Assembly: GCA_003260075.1 (NCBI GenBank)
Contig: QLIY01000295.1
Span: forward strand, 86,675 to 150,674
DNA: 64,000 nt
Source: Phallusia mammillata
Taxonomy: Eukaryota; Chordata; Ascidiacea; Phlebobranchia; Ascidiidae
Direction of reading: 5' to 3'
Numbering within the stretch: the stretch's first letter is position 1; the number at the start of each line of letters is the position of its first letter. This document shows, in pieces, positions 1 through 12,592 of the stretch. Under the pieces are notes generated by a model, which did no database searches, was not told the DNA's origin, and saw only the letters and a program-made list of their open reading frames with translations. The position numbers and the translations under genes are program-made.

Positions 1-146
1 CTGACATAATGAGCAATCACCAATCAAATGGCTTGTCATAATTAAACAGTGACAACTGCACCGTGTAGTAAGTGTTGGACGTGAGTAACACCTAGTAGAG
101 TATAAATGACAGAATATTTTTGGTTGTTTCGAAAACGTAAACATAA

Positions 147-786
147 GTTTATGCTACACCTGCATTTTGCACTTTGGTGTAAAATAGGTTGGAGTGAGTT
201 ACTGTCCAGTTCAGTGTTTTAGCACCAGAGCTAGTATGTTTTTAAAATTTGATGGCAAAAAAACGGATGTGCACCCAACGCTATACAACCGCACTTCTAT
301 CTTATTTGTTAGCAAAAACAGACTTATCCAACACACTGAGTTTAATTTCCATTGGGTTTTTTTAATTTCGTTTTTGGCTTACAAAGGGGGTGTAAATGAA
401 ACCCCCCCCCCCTCATAAGCTTGTAACATAGGACAGTTCAACTTGTTGAAGCAATGTTTTTTTGAATTAACCAAATTTTTAGCAAAACTTTTCAGCACGC
501 GTGTAAAGAAGATGGAGTTTTGGATTAGTTAAGTCTATGCTACTCCTTCATTTTGCATTTTTGTGTAAAATGGGTTGGAGTGAGTTACTGTCCAGTTCAG
601 TGTTTTAGCACCATAGCTAGTTTTCTGTTTTGTTTTTTTAACTTTATGGCAAAAAACGGATGTGCACCCAACGCTACAACCGCACTTTTATCTTATTTGT
701 TAGCAAAAACAGACTTGCCCAACATACTGAGTTTAATTTCATTTGATTTTTTTTTTCATTTCGTTTTTGGCTTACAAAGGGGGTGC
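147..786. repeat. Direct repeat of about 250 bases, two copies
   Basis: Copy 1 at about 147-396 and copy 2 at about 531-786 share GGTTGGAGTGAGTTACTGTC, CAGTTCAGTGTTTTAGCACC and TTGTTAGCAAAAACAGACTT. A diverged third piece is near 9665-9720. Frames in it are not conserved as coding. Confidence 0.65.
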
Positions 787-787
787 A

Positions 788-2039
788 AATTAAACATGTT
801 TATTCTCTACAGCGAGAGTAAGCATTTTCACTCGTACCAACTTTAAAAATCTTGCAACCTTCAATCCAATGACTTAGTGCAATGAATTTTATTTTTTTGA
901 TGGGCTTTGAATAGCTTTTTTCGTCGCCAAAGTACAAAAAAGGTTAAGTGGAATTATGTGTATAACAACTTCAACTTCATGTTAAAAACTTTACCTTATA
1001 CACCAACTGTGTGCGAAATGAGCAACAATCCTTCAAACCACATAACAGAGTCAAACTGTTATGTGTCAGTTAAGCTTTAGTTCTTTTAATATCAAACCAA
1101 CAAATAAATGCAATACCAGTAAGTGAAAGTGGGTTTCCACGTGAAGGTCAAATGACTAATTTGTTTGCACACTTGCTAATCATGCGACAAAATTGAGGAA
1201 CAACTTAGCCGACCAGTGTATATGTGTACAGCAAAGGCTAAAAGAAGAAGTTCAGATCAAGAGGTGCAGATTAAACAATTCAAAAGCGACGTTTTAGCTG
1301 ATACAAATTATACTTTTTCACATCAGAGAAAGCAGAAATTTGTAAAACGCAAGCAACAGCTAATCCGATGTAAACTAAGAGACATTTATATTCACGTAGG
1401 CAATTGACTTACGAAAAGCAAAGTTCTCTCTTGTAGCCTAACCTACAGTAGTACCTCTTAACCTGAGGGACGAAAAAAAATTTACGTTTTACGACTTTTC
1501 ATGCCATTTTTTGGTCTTTGTGATAGTAACTCTATTTTGTCAAAAATGTGGGTTGGTAACATGTAACGTGTAAAGGGACTGTTTGGGTTGCTATCATGCA
1601 ACAACATGCTGGATAACGCATTATAACCATTTTTGGTGTCGCCCAAAATTTTTATTGAAACCGTCCGAAATTCTGCTCTCGCAGATACGGTACATCTAGT
1701 TTGAATGAGATGTAATGTCTGGATAAAAAAGGCCAAATCACTGGTATAGGTAACAGAAAACCAATCAACTTCGAGAGGTTATGTTCTGTCAACAGGGCCA
1801 CTTTATATTGACAAAGTAAAAAGGAAAATTTACAGGTTTCGAATTAATTTGCAAAATTTTTACAATGTGATGTTTCACGTTGAGTTTCATGGTTGTTTTA
1901 CATCACAAATTTTCAGTTGCATTTTATTGTAACATAATTCTAAATTCTCTTAGACAAAAACACAATAGGCTAGTTGTGCAGCAAAGTTTCAGGTTTTGAA
2001 CAACTTTTTAACAAAAGAATACGAAATAACAAGATTACA
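788..2039. other. No gene seen
   Basis: AT-rich sequence without a convincing exon. 1500-1740 is a relative of the repeat at 37.5-38.0 kb. Confidence 0.5.
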
Positions 2040-3284
2040 ATGCCGTACTACTACTACAAAGACGACGATGAAGGTAAACACAAAAGTAGCAGCAACACCA
2101 AGACTGTGTTTGCACAGTCCGAGTGTGTCGATATAACTACACGTCATGTGCACCAGAGTTGTAAGTCAGGCAGGGCTTTTAGGGTCGGGTTCGGCCCGGA
2201 TTCGGGCTTTTAGGTTTTTTCAAAAACATAGGCTTGACTCGGGCCTGATTATGTATCAGTATTTTTTTGAATAAATTTAACTAGCTAAGTAGCCAATGCT
2301 GGACTTGTCAAACAGGACAGGTCCATCAGCATTGGCTACTTAGCAAATGTCAAAAGTGACCAATTGTCTATTATTGTCCATTGGTGTTTGTTGTTATTGT
2401 CTTTCCTGTGGCTTTAATGTCCTAAACGGGCGATTCGCGTTCGGGTCGGGTTTCGAGCTTGTACTTTCGAGTTCGTTCTCCAATTTTCGGCCCGTTTACA
2501 ACTCTGATGTGTACACTTGGGTAATTCATTAATTACGAAAATTGTATTTTGGGAGTGTGGCCTTAAATTCCTTAATTTTGGGTTGATGGACATTTAAACA
2601 TTTTCCAATAAGTTCAACGTCACAAAAAATTGCAAAAAACGTCGTGTGCAAATCTAACTTACTAACCAAAGAAGGCTGCAGCTCGCCTAGCTTATGTGTA
2701 AAAAGTTTTACGCACTTTTTATCATTCACAAAAATATTTACCTATTCTCCACCACTTTAAAAAGACATAAGGACTCAAAACTATAATATCTTCGGAATTT
2801 TGTGATTTTTACAATTATCTTGGATAATTTATTTCTTATTTTCAGCATTATAAACAGTCTTTATTGAAACGACTATTGTTTATAGAATTTGAGCATGTCA
2901 AGACAAACATAGCGTTCAAACGCATTACTCCGCTGACCAAAACAATAGTTCTGTCATATGTACTGCCTACCTGAATTTTGTTAAAATGCATGATTTTCAC
3001 AGATTGCAGCATATGCATCTGCCTGCTAATGCAACTCATGCTCTATCTATTTATAATCGGACTCGGTTCTACCTGCTCTATTTGTACTTCCGTTCTACCT
3101 GCTCTATTTGTTGATCGTCTACTGCACTACCAAGGACGACGAACAAAAGAAGACTACAGTTGCTCCCCATACTCGAGTTATCTCGTACCTTAGTGGAGGA
3201 GAGAAAGTTGGGGTAACAAATGTGCAGACGGTTAGTGGTCAGGTTCAAACTGTACAAACCACGCAAACAGTAAAATATGTTTAG
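2040..3284 (+). pseudogene. Type A small membrane protein, frameshifted copy
   Basis: Two exons: 2040-2073 (starts MPYYYYKDDDE, ends in phase 1 before GTAAAC) and 3003-3284 (after TTTTCACAG). Exon 2 starts DCSICICLLMQ, a counterpart of the DCGECIWLLLK start in the intact copy at 25.3 kb, and its last third matches that copy in another frame (VISYLSGGEKVGVTNVQ, then a short VQT tail ending VKYV). The frames do not join: a 20-base block at 3066-3085 repeats 3092-3111 and stands where paralogs have about 10 different bases, a net shift of +1. The shifted frame stops at 3191-3193. It is either a decayed copy or a sequence error. The function of the family is unknown; I infer a single-pass membrane protein. 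Confidence 0.6.
2154..2505. mobile_element. hAT-type MITE
   Basis: Inverted ends CAGAGTTGTAA (left) and TTACAACTCTG (right), flanked by 8-base repeats ATGTGCAC (2146-2153) and ATGTGTAC (2506-2513), which differ at one base. The interior is rich in GGGTTCGGG-like strings. Related pieces occur near 13.86-13.96, 28.9 and 29.5-29.8 kb. There is no coding capacity. Confidence 0.7.
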
Positions 3285-3930
3285 GACCCATAGAAATTAT
3301 GTAAATATGAATAGTGTTTTGCATTTTTTCTCTTGTGTGATGTAGTTTTTTAGTATTTGGTGTACACCAACTTGTTGGACAGTTGTTATGTCTTTAAAAG
3401 GCCGCTTTTCTGTCAAGTTATTCGTTGCACATAAAACATCCCGATTTTTGAGACTTATCAAATCTATGACTCCAACCGCTACGGTATTGTACGTTTCAGA
3501 ATCCAAACAAATTTGGCTTTTATATAACTGTCCACTTGTTATACTTATTCTGATTGGGTTGATTGAAGATAGGCCAGTTGTTTTTTATTATGTGTTTGCT
3601 TTTTGTCAATTTTAGTAGTTATGATTTTCGTTTGTAAATAAACTAGTTGAAACCATATTATGTTCGGAATTTTTTTATTTTTTTATGGTTTTAGATATTT
3701 TTTAAAGATTTTCAGCATTGTAAACACTCTTTATAATTGATTGTAAATAAAAAATAAATTGGGTTTTATCGTGTCTGGTATCAAGGTGGCATCAAATCTT
3801 AGTAAAGTTAGGTATTCGCACTTTGGTTGGTCACATAAGTTAGCAAACTTAATGTTTTCAGTAGAGGTAAAGATCAACCTTGCATGCAAATGATAACAAA
3901 AATAATTGTGGGTAAATTTAAAAGAGCAGC

Positions 3931-3967
<37 letters not shown>

Positions 3968-4969
3968 TTGTAAGTTAAATACGTTATTGTCTTCGAAAAC
4001 TGCAAAGGGGAAAACGAGGGGGAAACAACCTCTGGAAAACGAAACAACCAACATTTTAAAGCATTTTTATTCTGTTGAAGGAAAGTTTTTGGCTACTTAA
4101 AACATGTTACAGTTCATTGCAGAACTATACCAGACAACTAAACTAGTTTCGGGTCCATTTAAATGAGGTTTTCATTTGTAGTTAGTTGCGTTTATCATAA
4201 ACATCAGGTTTTCATTTGTAGTTAGTTGCGTTTATCATAAACATCACGGTGACATGCTGAACCTGCCTTTAGGTTTTTCATTTCAAAAGGTTTGGACACT
4301 AGACCAACGTAATCGAGTAAGTTTGCAATAAATTTTATCTCATGAAAATTAACCAAAATATGTTTGGGCCCTGTGCTCAAGTATGTAGAGCTTGTGGTCA
4401 AATTTGACACAACAAAAATAAAACTTACTATGCCACTTATCACTACGATATATCTTTCACCACAACTTCAGCTTTACCTTATACAACAACTGTCCGAAAA
4501 ATAAACGGAATCCTTCGAAGCACTCACAGTAAAACCAACCTATTGTCTGTTAAACTTTGTTTGCACTCTTGTCATTGATTCGACAAAAATGAGGAACCAC
4601 TGAACCGGCCAGTGCCCGATTGTGTAGTTAGGACTAAGATTCCGAGTAAAGGTTCGGATAAAAAGTAGAAAGAGTAATATATACAATTCAAGCACAACTG
4701 ATAAAGAATCAACAAATGACAATAATAGGTTGTTTACCCGATTACGAAAAGGAGCAATTCCCCCCCCCCATGAAAATTAACCAAAATATGTTTGGGCCCT
4801 GTGCTCAAGTATGTAGAGCTTGTGGTCAAATTTGACACAACAAAAATAAAACTTACTATGCCACTTATCACTACGATATATCTTTCACCACAACTTCAGC
4901 TTTACCTTATACAACAACTGTCCGAAAAATAAACGGAATCCTTCGAAGCACTCACAGTAAAACCAACCT

Positions 4970-5062
<93 letters not shown>

Positions 5063-5157
5063 TACGTGCTCATGACTAAAACGAGAGGTTTTCCATAGTT
5101 AGAGTAGACATTCCACACTTGTAGGCGACAAGTATTAACGTCCAATAGGATTTAAAC
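3285..5157. other. Spacer with C runs and duplicated blocks
   Basis: C runs at about 3932-3967, 4760 and 4971-5062. A unit of about 43 bases (TTTTCATTTGTAGTTAGTTG and following) is repeated in tandem at about 4166-4246. Bases 4343-4530 reappear at 4769-4970 directly after a C run. No gene seen. Confidence 0.6.
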
Positions 5158-5457
5158 CAGTGGTCGGCAACATTTTAGGCGACGCGTGCCAATTTAGTTG
5201 TTATTTCCGTGTGGTAATGGCTTCGCGTGCCAACGTTTTTCTAAATAATAGTGGTTCGTGCCAGCAGATAACAATAATTAAAAGAAAGCAGAGTGTTTTG
5301 TACATGTAAGGCTGAATTTTACAACAATGGCATGATAAAAACTATGAACAAGCAGTGTAACAGGTTAAAATGTTANNNNNNNNNNNNNNNNNNNNNNNNN
5401 NNNNNNNNNNNNNNNNNNNNNNNNNNTGGCACGCGTGCCAGGGGTTGCCGGCCCCTG
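5158..5457. mobile_element. hAT-type MITE containing an N gap
   Basis: Left end CAGTGGTCGGCAAC, right end GTTGCCGGCCCCTG, flanked by GATTTAAAC on both sides (8-9-base target duplication). N run at 5376-5426. A diverged relative is at about 39755-39965 (shared AGAAAGCAGAGTGTTTTGT). Confidence 0.7.
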
Positions 5458-5710
5458 GATTTAAACCAATGATTACAGCTTATCCAGAGATTGTGTTGTG
5501 ACAATAAAGTTTTTTAGACAGTTGATTTTTACCTTTGTGACAAAGAACAGATTTTTCGTAATTTATCGTTTTTATATCACAAGTTTTTAATTAAAGTTAA
5601 TTGCTTATCATTCTTTATTTCTCTCACACCAAGACACAAAAAGTCTAGCTATACAGCAAATTAGTTTTTGATGACCTACTTGACAGAAGAATAGAACATA
5701 TCAGAAAGCA

Positions 5711-5871
5711 ATGCCGTCCCGCGACGAAGATGAAGGTAAACACAAAAGTTGCAACATACGCCTAGACAATGTTTACACAATCTCGCAGGAGTAAAACCGA
5801 AACTGAATTTCAAGTTCCGCTTAAACGCAAACCGACTACGTGTTAACACAAGTCTATCCACGTTTTTGTGC

Positions 5872-5923
<52 letters not shown>

Positions 5924-8587
5924 CCTCTACTAATTAAGTAATAACAAAATTGATACTATAGGAAAGTGTTGGGACAACAAACACGCCCAGGACTGTGTGT
6001 ACGGCAAACTATTGGCCACAACTTAGGTGTCCCGTACGCATATTTCCAAAATGTTTCCGAATTCGAACAACAGGTTTTTTTCAGCCAATCACAACAGCGG
6101 AAATATCCGGGTTGTCGTTACGTCACGTCTAGGGTGCTAAGTGGTGAGGGTGACTTTAACTTTACCTTCACTATTGTTAACGATTCAAAGTTTTTTGTCA
6201 ATTTTGATTTAAAAATGCATTTTGCGGGTCAGAACAGGATGAAGACTGATGCATTTGGGATGTTTGAACTGAAGGTAATGCTCGTTGAGTTATAAATAAC
6301 AGTCAATTATAGTTTAATTGAGTGTAAAATGGTTTCTGTGCAATATATGCTGCTTTATGCATGCCAAATTATACACTCATAATTTTTAAGTCTGAAATAG
6401 CTTTCATGCAAAATATTTTTTCTCAAAAATGGTACGTGTTTGTTTAGGATAGCATCACATGCATATATGATGAGTACTGCACAATGTGCACAGCAAACAA
6501 GTTTGGATGGTATAATAAATGCGTATTATGCCTCATTGTCTCTAGCACAAGCACCTATGATCAACAAAATTTATTACATTATGCATGCCATACCTTGGGA
6601 TCAACGAACTGTTCCTAACTAAGAGAGATGAATGGTTTTCTTAGTTGTACACAGTGCAGTTCTAACTTAAATGTACACTAGGGAAACCATTCGCATAGTT
6701 GTTCCAAACAATTTCAGTATTTGCAGATTTGAATGTTATTCTATACCACCAATGCGTATGTTGTTTTCCCCCCCCCCCTGCTGTTAATTTTGTCGTAAGT
6801 TTATAATAAAACAGAAGTGATCTTGAATGACAAAATGAGGTAGTGTGCTTTGAAACAAATGAAGGATTAAAAAAGGCTACTACAGCACAAAGTAAATTAT
6901 GAGAAGAATTACTTGTCATTTTTCCTATGCCATTCAAATAATAAATATGTTTACCCAAAAATGTTGTACAGAATACCATAAGCATAGATGCGACATCAGT
7001 GAATTTACATTTGTCACAAAACAATTTACATTTGTAATTTATAAATGAAAAATACAGACACACTGGCAACTGTTTGTGCAATAAAGATTTGTAATGTAGT
7101 TGGAAAAGCCTGTGATATAATATATATTCAACATTCTTCAATTTACAAACAAATTTATATTAAATGACTTTTATATCCATTACTTGTGGTAATGGATCAT
7201 AATGTTTAACTACAAACTAAAAGTGCCATTTTAAATGTATGTTTTATAGTGTGTATAGTTTTGATTTGACCAGATAAAACCCAACCCTACTCTAAACTAA
7301 GCCATATGTTTACCTAATTTTACAGTCGCCAATTTCTGTTTATTATGCAGGCTGTAATCACAATTTTTGCAAAAAAATATAATGATTTTAGTCCATCTTT
7401 TGTTTTATTGTGCTATTTCTACAGTTGCAAGGTCCTTTGTAGCTTTTCAGATGTAAATAGATTCTAAAATTCACCATGGTAGTCAACACTACTGTTTTAA
7501 TTTAACATAAAAACAGAACAATAAGCTTATAAACTTCACCATTTAGGTTTTAACTCTAATTTAAACATCTTCTGTAGATGCAGGACGAAAGTGTCAGAAA
7601 AGTTACCAAACCATAGTCATTAATAATTTGTTAGTTACTAAAGTTCCCCCAATTTTGCTGCAGAGAATCCTTTTCATGAACACTGACATTGCCATCAAAA
7701 TCGGTTTTAAGCGGGCTATATGCTAAATAAAAGAACCAAATTAATTGATTTTGCATATAACTATTACAGCCATCACTAACTGTGCTAAACATACTTCAAA
7801 TACGATGGAAGGCCGGTTGCTACGCAAGGTGTCCTCTGATTGGTTAATAAAATCTTATACGCAGGGTGTGTTGTGATTGGTTAAAAGATGCCGAGACCCG
7901 CGAACTTTCTCCATTGTGATTGGCTTAAAAACCCCGTTGTTTGAATTCGGAAACATTTTGGAAATATGAGTCCCGTACAGCGGTGGGTCGGGACAGCACA
8001 TTCCGCCCAAATGTTTCCGTCAACAAAAACTTTATTGCTTCATTAACCCTAACCATGTGCTTAATTTTTAAAACAGTAAATGATTAAAAGCTGTGCGTTT
8101 ATGCGCCGAATCCATTGCATTAGTGATCCACAATTGAAATGGGTTTAATACAATGAAACGCTAAACCGCTTTAACTCCCTACTCTGCTTAAAACATTCAC
8201 CGATATCAGGTTCTTAAATTAAAAAAAAACTTGTTTTTTCTCACAGAACTGACCTGGGGTGATTGCTTGTGTTGCATCTTCATCGGAATGTTGCTTCTTG
8301 TTCTTCTTCCGTTCATCTTGCTATACGATCTTCTACAATGCTGCTGGCGATGCTGCTTGCGATGCTGGCGATGCTGCTTTCGATGCTGCTGTAAGAATAG
8401 AGACGATGACGACGATGACGACGACGATGGCGACGATGACGTAGAACAAGCGTCCGCAGTCGTCACAGTTATGCAGGCTCCGCGGAGAGTTGTACGTTAT
8501 TTCAGGGTCCAGAAACAAGTTGAAATTCGGAACGGTGTGGCGACGGTCAGTGAGAGGGTACAGGTCGTAACAATACAGGAGACCTGA
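5711..8587 (+). CDS. Type B small membrane protein with Cys-rich and poly-Asp tail
   Basis: Predicted exons are 5711-5735 (MPSRDEDE, phase 1, donor GTAAAC) and 8247-8587 (acceptor TCTCACAG), 121 aa in all. Exon 2 begins ELTWGDCLCC and continues into a hydrophobic segment (IFIGMLLLVLLPFILLY), then a juxtamembrane Cys/Trp/Arg stretch (about 13 Cys, CCWRCC-type repeats that could be palmitoylated), then a run of about a dozen Asp. The C-terminal part (VVRYFRVQKQVEIRNG, then VATVSERVQV) is conserved in the copies at 11.1 and 14.3 kb. The exon pairing is inferred from the same design in neighbouring copies. The 2.5-kb intron holds an inverted-repeat element and a poly-C run. No known family is recognised; the cytosolic side is probably the acidic tail. 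Confidence 0.6.
5965..8005. mobile_element. Element with imperfect 120-base inverted ends, inside a type B intron
   Basis: About 5965-6110 and 7880-8005 are imperfect inverted copies: CATATTTCCAAAATGTTTCC and GCCAATCACAA on the left appear inverted on the right (GGAAACATTTTGGAAATATG, TTGTGATTGG). The middle holds no recognisable transposase; a frame at 6662-7141 (minus) looks random. It could be a large non-autonomous DNA transposon or an inverted duplication. No target duplication could be fixed. Confidence 0.45.
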
Positions 8588-10098
8588 AACCATACACCGA
8601 GAGTTAAAACTAAACCTCAATGAGGACCGATAGCGCGTATTGTCACAACCTAATTTTATGCTGCACTGTAAAAATGTAAGGTATAATATTTGCGCAAATT
8701 AATCCATTACTGTTACTACACCATTGATCAAAATACCCATTCTGCAATTGTTTTTTTTAATATGTATTGCTCCGTAATTTGTGTTTTTTTATACTTTCCG
8801 AAAGTCAGAAACACTATAATTAAACGCGTTAAACAATCTTATTTTTGTTCCAAAGTTAGTTTTTTAGAAGTTTGAGTTTTGGATCATTGCCAAAGTAAAT
8901 GCATTAAAAAGGGGATTGTGTGGTGCTGAACTGCAATGAAGTCCGTTTCCTAAAGTGATTCCGTGAAAGTTTTTGGGCAAACATCAAGTCCATGCAAAGT
9001 CAAAAATGACTGAAACCCAAAATGTTGAGAAACACTGTATATCAAGAAGAGCCGTGGTATTTTTTTCAAAGTCGTTGCATTACTTTGCACCTTACAGGAA
9101 ATGTACGTAAAATACGAAATACATACGCCACCCTATAAATGAGTCATTGCATTACTTTGCACCTTACAGGAAATGTACGTAAAATACGAAATACATACGC
9201 CACCCTATAAATGCAAAACTAGTAAGAAAACCGAACTTACATGTGGACTTTAACCGAGTTCTTTGTTTGCGTGCTTGCACTTGACTCAAACAAAATGAGC
9301 AATCACCAACCTAACTACAAAACATAACGAAACAGCGTCAACTACACTGTGTAGGAAGTGTTCGAAAAGGTAGGTAGAGACTAAACTATAGCAAAGTGTG
9401 TTGTACCTAATGGGTAACATTAATACTTAGATAAGTGAAGCTTGAGTGGCAGACTTTTGGTAACTCCCGTTTCAAACAAAGGTTTACACTACTCTCAAAA
9501 AAGCAAACATTGAATTATGCATTTCAAGTACACTAGTTTTAGTTAGTTATTGTCTAGTATTTTACACCAAGAAGCGTGTCGAGTAAGTGCCGGAAAAAAT
9601 CATTTTAAAGGGTGCAACTAAGTTATATCTTCTGATTTTGAGGACTTTTTTGCGAAAAACTTTTTGGCAAAAAACGGATGTGCAAACATCGTTACTTTGA
9701 TCTTATTTGTTAGCAAAAGTCGGTCATCTACTTTGTGTTTTTCGCCTAAAAACTGTGCCGATACTTAAGAAGGTTGTTAGTCACTGCTTTAGTTTGAGAA
9801 AACAAGATTTAAAGACTTAGGAATACGACAAACATAGTTTAAAGCAGGCAACCAACCCCCCCCCCAAGGTTATAATCCAACAGTGCAGTAACTTCATGTC
9901 GAGTTTCAAAGACCAACTTATTAACAAAGTTTTTCGGCTCGAAAAATTTTACAATATGCTGATTTACGTTAATAGTGCATCATATTTTTGTCTAACAATT
10001 TTTCAGTTAGCTTTTGTAGCTTTTTTATCATCAAAGAACAAAAAAGTTAAGTGGAATCCAAGCATCATTTCTGGAACAGAATACCAAGAATTAGCGAC
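8588..10098. repeat. Spacer with a 72-base tandem duplication
   Basis: Bases 9071-9142 and 9143-9213 are near-identical (TTGCATTACTTTGCACCTTA and following). The 230 bases before the exon at 10099 are a near copy of 12850-13087, so this 5' flank is duplicated together with the first exon. Confidence 0.6.
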
Positions 10099-11199
10099 AT
10101 GTCATCAAGCGACGACGACGATGGTAAATAAAAGTTGCAAAACACGACAAGTCTGTGTTTGCATAACCCGCAAAACATTACAACGAAACTAAAACTGATA
10201 AGTTCCACTTAAGCATTTTGGGGTATAGGTGGACTGAACGAGCGCCTCATTGAAAAAAATATATTTGTTTGCTTCCTTACTTGCTCCCCCCCCCCCCCCC
10301 CCCCTATAGTAATACGTAAGGAAATGTTGTACTTCAGGAATATAGGTAGTGGGCAAGTTTTCGTTAACTTTAAACAAAGGCCGCCAACAGCTTGAGGAAG
10401 AGCCATTTGTTATGAGAATCATAAAAATGTATTACTTTCGGAGCCCCAATGCAAAGACCTAAATTCAATCGACAGTCCTACTTTCAGTTTACCCAAAGAA
10501 ATTTGTGTAATTCAATGAAACGTTTTGTGAAAACTATTTGCTTTCGTGTTTACAGTTGCACAAATGTCTTGCAAAAGCTAGTATCCCAGAATTTTAGAAG
10601 CAAATGCTGACTTCACACCTGATAGTCCCTGGACAGGGTTATCACAACAATAAACTTAATATTTTGTATATACTGCCCACTGAAAACCACAGTTCTGCAA
10701 AAATGATTTGTTGATGTAAAGTAATATTTCGTTTGATAATTACGAAGATATGAACTTGTGGTTTTCAGTGGGCAGTATATACAAAATATTAAGTTTATTG
10801 TTGTGATAACCCTGTCCAGGGACTATCAGGTGTGAAGTCAGCATTTGCTTCTAAAATTCTGGGGTACTAGCTTTTGCAAGACAATTACATCAACAAATCA
10901 TTTTTGCAGAACTGACCTGTAGCTACACCATTTGTTGCATTTTCCCTATCATCATTTTCCCCCTCTATTTGCTATTCAAGCTTCTCAAATGTTGCTGGCA
11001 ATGTTGGTGTAATGACGACGACGATAGTGACGATGATGATGACGACGACGATGACGTAGAAAATCAGTTTGCCGCAGTTGCAGTTATGGAGGATCAGCAA
11101 CAAGTCGTCCAGTACTACAAAGTACATAAAGAGGTTGAAATACGTGACGGAGTTGCGACTGTTTGTGAGAAAGTAGAAATTGTCAGGGTACAAACTTAA
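10099..11199 (+). CDS. Type B small membrane protein, second copy
   Basis: Exons are 10099-10123 (MSSSDDDD, phase 1, donor GTAAAT) and 10910-11199 (acceptor TTTTTGCAG), giving 104 aa. Exon 2 reads ELTCSYTICC, then a hydrophobic segment (IFPIIIFPLYLLF), then KLLKCCWQCWC, an Asp-rich tract, and the conserved C-terminal block (VVQYYKVHKEVEIRDG, VATVCEKVEI). It has fewer cysteines than the copy at 8.4 kb. Its intron carries a 123-base inverted repeat, plus an inverted copy of the splice acceptor (see findings). The 5' flank and exon 1 are nearly duplicated at 12.8-13.1 kb. The function is unknown; a membrane-anchored adaptor is a guess from the layout. Confidence 0.65.
10568..10912. repeat. Inverted repeat in a type B intron, reaching the splice acceptor
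   Basis: Bases 10568-10690 are the reverse complement of 10758-10880 (123 bases, few differences). The adjoining 10691-10719 is the reverse complement of 10884-10912, which contains the exon-2 acceptor TTTTTGCAG. The two pairs are in the same order on both sides rather than mirror order. Confidence 0.75.
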
Positions 11200-12509
11200 A
11201 ATTATTGTGTCAAGAATCTAAATCTATAAGGCATGATTTACGTGCATGCGCATACGCATTTTTTGGTAAACAAGACTGTATTGTGCAAATGTGTGTCTCT
11301 AAATGTGTGGGTTTCGTTTCACTTGCAAGTGATGTGTTTTTTGCCCCAACAGTGTTTGTTAGCAAAGTAACCGCTGTAGGTCTATTCTCTTCAATGTACA
11401 AGGTACAATGATTTGTTAATTGACATGACTCATTTTTCGCGGATTGCGGACTGTAAACCATTGTTTCAACGCAAATTGTTAGCAGACCGAAGTGTGATGT
11501 CTGGTTAAAATACACCTTAAATACAAGCAATACGGTACAAGGCAGTGGCTCTCAAATCGTTTCAGGCCATAGACCACAAATCGTTTTGAGGAGTGATACG
11601 AAATAATTCACAGCGGACATTCGATCAACCTACGATAAATAAATATGCGCCTATTTTTAGCTTGTCACAAATATAGCGGACCAGAAAACGCCAATATGAA
11701 CCACTGGTGATCCTTGGACCACCAGTTGAAAACCAACAGTATAAGATGTGAGCCAGGAAAAGCCAAGTATTAATGTGGAACTGTTTTCAACGGTATCCAC
11801 CAGTTTATGGTGGGTGAGATGTGTACTTTGTGGTATGATAAAATTTCCAATGTCAAATATAAGATAGCCAGTCAACTGTCCAATCGCAAAATGAGAGAGA
11901 TCTATCTATTTTAGATCTTTAGAGAGATCTATCTATTTTAGATCTATCTATCACAAATAGAACACAACACGCAAGTTCTTACTGGCTAAATATGGCATTT
12001 TGTCTATATTTGGGCTTTAACTCGTTTTGGGCTTTTATGTTACTAATCGTCTGTACAAAAACTAATCACGTTATCTGCAAATTAGTTTGTGCTTTGAGTA
12101 GCTTAACATCGTACAACTGGTCTCTTGCAGTGCATTGATCTAGTATATACCAACTTTAACGACATACGATTTAAAACACTCCGGTTTATTAAGGTTTGGC
12201 CAGATTCGGTCAGATATTTGATTTCAGTTTAAACCTGTTTTGGGGAACTAGTACATGTTAGTGGTCGTGGTAAAATTGTGCCCGTGTTAGCAGAGTACGT
12301 TAAGTTTTCGCTTATTTATGCATATTTATTTCCAACATTGAGACGTTTTAGGGAAACCACCACCAATTTGTTAAATAGAGGTCTAGTTTTGCAGGTAATT
12401 AAATTTAAAACAAAGATGCGTTGCATTTTTTTTCTACCTAAACTTTTTTAAATAATTTTTAGCTTCAGTAGCTTCCGTTTTTTTTTTTTGGCTTTTTCTG
12501 CCTTTGGAT

Positions 12510-12592
<83 letters not shown>

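Noticed and set aside
6662..7141. 159-aa minus-strand frame
   Set aside because: No domain, AT-driven composition, lies inside a repeat element and crosses a C run.
9896..10192. 98-aa frame, with a similar 124-aa frame at 12825-13199
   Set aside because: It is a duplicated 5' flank: the real first exon (MSSSDDDD) lies in another frame inside it, and the second copy runs through a G run.
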